A stretch of 60,000 bases of DNA, taken from positions 12,807,865-12,867,864 of the forward strand of contig NC_087082.1 in NCBI RefSeq assembly GCF_026151205.1. Direction: 5' to 3'. The notes beneath the pieces were generated by a model. That model did no database searches. It was not told where the DNA came from and was given only the letters and a program-made list of their open reading frames with translations. The position numbers and the translations under genes are program-made. Positions 57,175-60,000 of this stretch are shown piece after piece. Every line of letters starts with the position of its first letter. The stretch's first letter is position 1. This stretch comes from Bolinopsis microptera. Its lineage: Eukaryota; Ctenophora; Tentaculata; Lobata; Bolinopsidae.

Positions 57175-57745
57175 ATGTCAGGATTCATCAGAAGTTCAGG
57201 AACCTAGCGATTATAAAATTCAGATAACATTGCTGGTTACTCTTCTATGCCGTGTTCAGTATTTTCAATACCAGAATATTTCAATGAACCAGAAATCTGT
57301 TAATTTATATTACATATTCTGATATTAAACGGGTAGCTGATTTTGATAAAATAAAATCGTGATCCGGCGTGATCAATTATTTTAATAGAAGTACAACGGC
57401 TGCACCCCTGACTTTTTAACTTAATAAGAGACGTATATATTAGGACATTTGTAATTTGATAAAATTTAAAGTTTTGGTGTGTGAATTAGAGGTCTTTAAA
57501 ACAAAACATATTACATGTCAGGATTCATCAGAAGTTCAGAAGCCTAGCGATTATAAAATTCAGATAACATTACTGATTACTCTTTTATGCCGTGGGAGTA
57601 AATTAGCAGGACACAGTGGCCCTCGGGTCTTTAAAACAAAACATATTACATGTCTGGATTCATCAGAAGTTCAGAAGCCTAGCGAGTATAAAATTCAGGT
57701 AACATTACTGATTTGTGATTACTCTTTTATGCCGTGGGAGTAAAT
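57175..57745. repeat. Three copies of a repeat with TTACATGTCAGGATTCATCA core
   Basis: Copies at about 57,172, 57,507 and 57,645 share TTACATGTCWGGATTCATCA, GAAGTTCAG, AGCGATTATAAAATTCAG and ACTCTTTTATGCCGTGGGAG. The last two are about 140 bp apart. 57,746-58,385 has no recognisable feature. Confidence 0.7.
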
Positions 57746-58385
57746 TAGTAGGACACAGTTTGCCTCTTGTAGTCCGAATTTACATAACCTCATTGCTAGA
57801 ATTCGTTCCTTAAAACAAATTTTCCAAGAATTGTTCCAGTTTCTCCCTCCTTGCATGTTGTACCCTCTTTGAGAGTGAGACCTATAACTGTAAGAATATT
57901 TTTCAAAATTTGCAGGACTTTTCCTTTGACCCTTAATGCTTAGTTAAATTGGCACAACAAAATCTTTCTGGATTTATCTTTTCACATTGCTAGATTTCAA
58001 TTCTGGAAGCAAATTTCCTGAAATTATTTTCCAGAGAATACAATATGCATCCCTTTTTCGAACTACACTTATTTCGCAAGAGCTGCTTGCAGACCCTAAT
58101 AATTAATAAGCATTTAAAATCGTATTATTTTAATTATTCTTGAAACTGTGTTTGAAAATGATCTCTATATTGCCAAATTGCTCAGCTAGGCCTTTATTTA
58201 CACGTTTTGCTGTTTTTGAAATTCAGGCTGTGGCCAAAGCGCGTGCTAAATTAGAAAAACTCTAAGATTTTGGCCCCCTCATGAAGAAAATCATTCCTAC
58301 ACCCCTGATCATCAGTCCTTTAGTCATACATCCTGACTCCCAGTAATCCTGCTGCAATATCACCCCTTCCAGTTTGGTCGTTTAT

Positions 58386-58461
58386 TTACTTGAGGACCCT
58401 ACCCCAGGCTATTATGTTCATAAACATTCGGCGGAATGACAGGCTGAGCGCCGCCCAGTAA
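58386..58461 (-). mobile_element. Family D element, 9-bp target duplication GTCGTTTAT
   Basis: The 76-bp reverse copy runs TTACTTGAGGACCCTACCCC to GAGCGCCGCCCAGTAA, flanked by GTCGTTTAT on both sides. Confidence 0.9.
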
Positions 58462-58736
58462 GTCGTTTATGAGCAGAGTACGTATTCGTAATACAAATTA
58501 TATTTTTTACCCTCTAGAATAATAACAATTTGACAATATTTTAATTCAAATTCCCAATTCCACTCAATTTCACTACTCTGATAGTGATAAAATTTAGAAA
58601 TTGATCAAATATTGAAATATCCGGCTTTAATAGTAAATAGTTTAAGGTGCTTGCCTGGATATCATGCATGATGCAGATTTCGGCTAGATAATAGATATCA
58701 ATGATTTCGGCTAACATCATGATAGCATGATCAGGG

Positions 58737-58848
58737 TTGATTCACGATCGCGATTTCAATACTTCGCATCTCGCCGATCTGCATCATGCATACGATCTGT
58801 GGTTGCGAGAAGATGCGCGGCGCGGCCCAGTAGTGCATAGCGCTACAA
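58737..58848 (+). mobile_element. Family E element, target duplication GATCAGGG
   Basis: The 112-bp copy runs TTGATTCACGATCGCGATTT to CATAGCGCTACAA, with GATCAGGG (9 bp if a following T is included) on both sides. Confidence 0.88.
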
Positions 58849-59050
58849 GATCAGGGTAGCATGAAACGTAGAGGATCGCAAGTGTTTTCCAGGGAAAAAA
58901 GTCAAGGGGGGGGGGGTTGGGTCTTGATTACGGCCCGGTTGATTTCGGAGGGGGGAAAATTGCTAAAATATTGATTACGTACTATGTAAACGACCCCTAA
59001 GCGGCTAAGCTAGCAGTGTGCTGGAGTTTTGCCTGCGTCTGAAATTTAAC

Positions 59051-59115
59051 TTGTAGCAAAATGCACCACTGGGCCTCGCCGAGCTGCGAACTGAAGGATT
59101 GACATCGTGAATCAA
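59051..59115 (-). mobile_element. Family E element, internally deleted
   Basis: Only 65 bp remain (TTGTAGCAAAATGCACCACT to GACATCGTGAATCAA). Both ends are family E, but the middle is missing. No clear target duplication. Confidence 0.7.
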
Positions 59116-59185
59116 CAATTAAATAACTGTAACCAAAATGTAATTAGATCGAACGCAGAAATCGAACGCCGGCGTTCGATCTAAT

Positions 59186-59817
59186 TAGGGGGTGCACCAT
59201 AAAAATAAACTTGCTCGGATTTTAAAAATTTTTGTACCATTGTTTTCTAGAGACTGTGAGAATTTTCACAATACCAAATTTGTCATACTTTTTTGGTAAT
59301 ATCAGTGAGTTTCGCCTAAGTGCCATATTTGATGGTGCGCGGCTTTTGGAGCATAATTAGCTGTATAGTAGTAGTAAAAGTTGCGTAATTTGACCAAATT
59401 TGACCAAATTCGTTGATTTTTGTCGCGGTCGTATTATTTGGGTATATCTTCAGTTCCTTGAATGAGATCATTCTTAAAATTGGCGACGACCTTCCAATAG
59501 GGCTTTCACAACTGTCCGAAAAGTTTGGTGGATATCGGAGTTGATATAGTGATCAAAATGGGGCAAAATACGCTGCTTTTAGCTGTAACATAATATCTGA
59601 TAGTAGTATAGTTAGATATGCTTTAAACTTTTCGGACACTTGCCTTGTAAGTCTCTATGAGTAAGCTTACCAATTTTTGTTGCAATCGGAGGTCGGGAAG
59701 GATACTTAATATCTATTTGTTTGAAGAAAATTGTGCTGGCTGAAATTAGCGCTAAAAAACCATCCTACAGTCGGCACGCGCGGCTCACTGTCGATGGCGC
59801 ACTACCTAATCTAATTC
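59186..59817 (-). mobile_element. Family F element, reverse orientation, 8-bp target duplication
   Basis: The 632-bp element runs TAGGGGGTGCACCATAAAAA to GATGGCGCACTACCT and is the reverse of the 20,048-20,642 copy. GATCTAAT and AATCTAAT flank it (7 of 8 match). The target is a palindromic GATCGAACGC...GCGTTCGATC repeat seen on both sides. Confidence 0.85.
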
Positions 59818-59923
59818 CTAGATCGAACGCGTTCGATCTAATTTCTGCGCTTTCTATTTACAATCTAATTACATCTTGGTGACAGGTAAACCGATACGTA
59901 GATTAAACCGATACGTAGATCAT

Positions 59924-60000
59924 TTACCGGGGACCTCAGGCTATCATGTTCATTAACATAGAGATTCGGCGGAATGACAGGCTGAGCGCGGCCCAGTACA
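59924..60000 (-). mobile_element. Family D element at the right window edge
   Basis: TTACCGGGGACCTCAGGCTA to GCGCGGCCCAGTA reaches the last bases, so its right target duplication is outside the window. Confidence 0.85.

Noticed and set aside
57180-57700. Hammerhead-ribozyme-like CTGATGA on the minus strand in the 57-kb repeats
   Set aside because: No stem II followed by GAAA could be found in the expected place.

Overview
The window looks like nuclear DNA of an invertebrate animal. It is AT-rich, its genes are split by GT-AG introns of about 100 bases to 1.5 kb, it carries TTAGGG-type telomere-like repeats (read as CCCTAA), and its recognisable proteins are metazoan or eukaryotic: a C48 SUMO-protease-like enzyme, a Notch-ligand-like membrane protein with a DSL-like domain, an ephrin-receptor-like cysteine-rich gene, a SAM-domain protein and a carboxylesterase-like gene. 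I cannot name the species. A cnidarian, sponge, mollusc or similar marine invertebrate would fit. No prokaryotic operon structure is present.

Layout: 0-4.6 kb holds the 3' part of a C48 protease gene, a 74-bp satellite of about 30 units, a telomere-like array between inverted repeats, and a decayed copy of one C48 exon. 5.3-7 kb is a 1.39-kb element with perfect 260-bp terminal inverted repeats plus a 7-bp microsatellite. 8.9-13.3 kb has two related papain-like (LRAT/PPPDE-type) genes separated by a palindromic element that was itself hit by a second transposon with an 8-bp target duplication. 13.3-16.7 kb is a 1,494-bp tandem duplication carrying broken DDE-transposase genes. 16.9-19 kb is a NERD-nuclease plus SF1-helicase gene with three frameshifts. 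19-36 kb is almost entirely nested mobile elements. 36-56.4 kb is the gene-rich part: an unknown multi-exon gene, an esterase-like gene, a Notch-ligand-like gene, a LINE with intact target duplications, a decayed cysteine-rich gene and a SAM-domain gene. 56.4-60 kb returns to repeats.

The most interesting result is the set of very short mobile elements. One family of 75-93 bp (family D here) starts TTACTGGGC and ends CCAGGTAA. Independent copies are bracketed by different perfect 9-bp direct repeats, so it transposes although it is tiny. A second family (E, 112-124 bp) also makes 8-9 bp duplications, and a third (F, hAT-like ends, about 600 bp) makes 8-bp duplications. Around 20 kb these are nested inside each other, so their order of insertion can be read. 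A 4-kb element (G) carries a tandem array of TATA-containing units and an L1-type ORF1 without ORF2.

Several conserved genes (helicase, esterase, Notch-ligand-like, cysteine-rich) carry single-base frameshifts, some in homopolymers. Either these are pseudogenes or the assembly retains indel errors, so the broken state should be treated with care.
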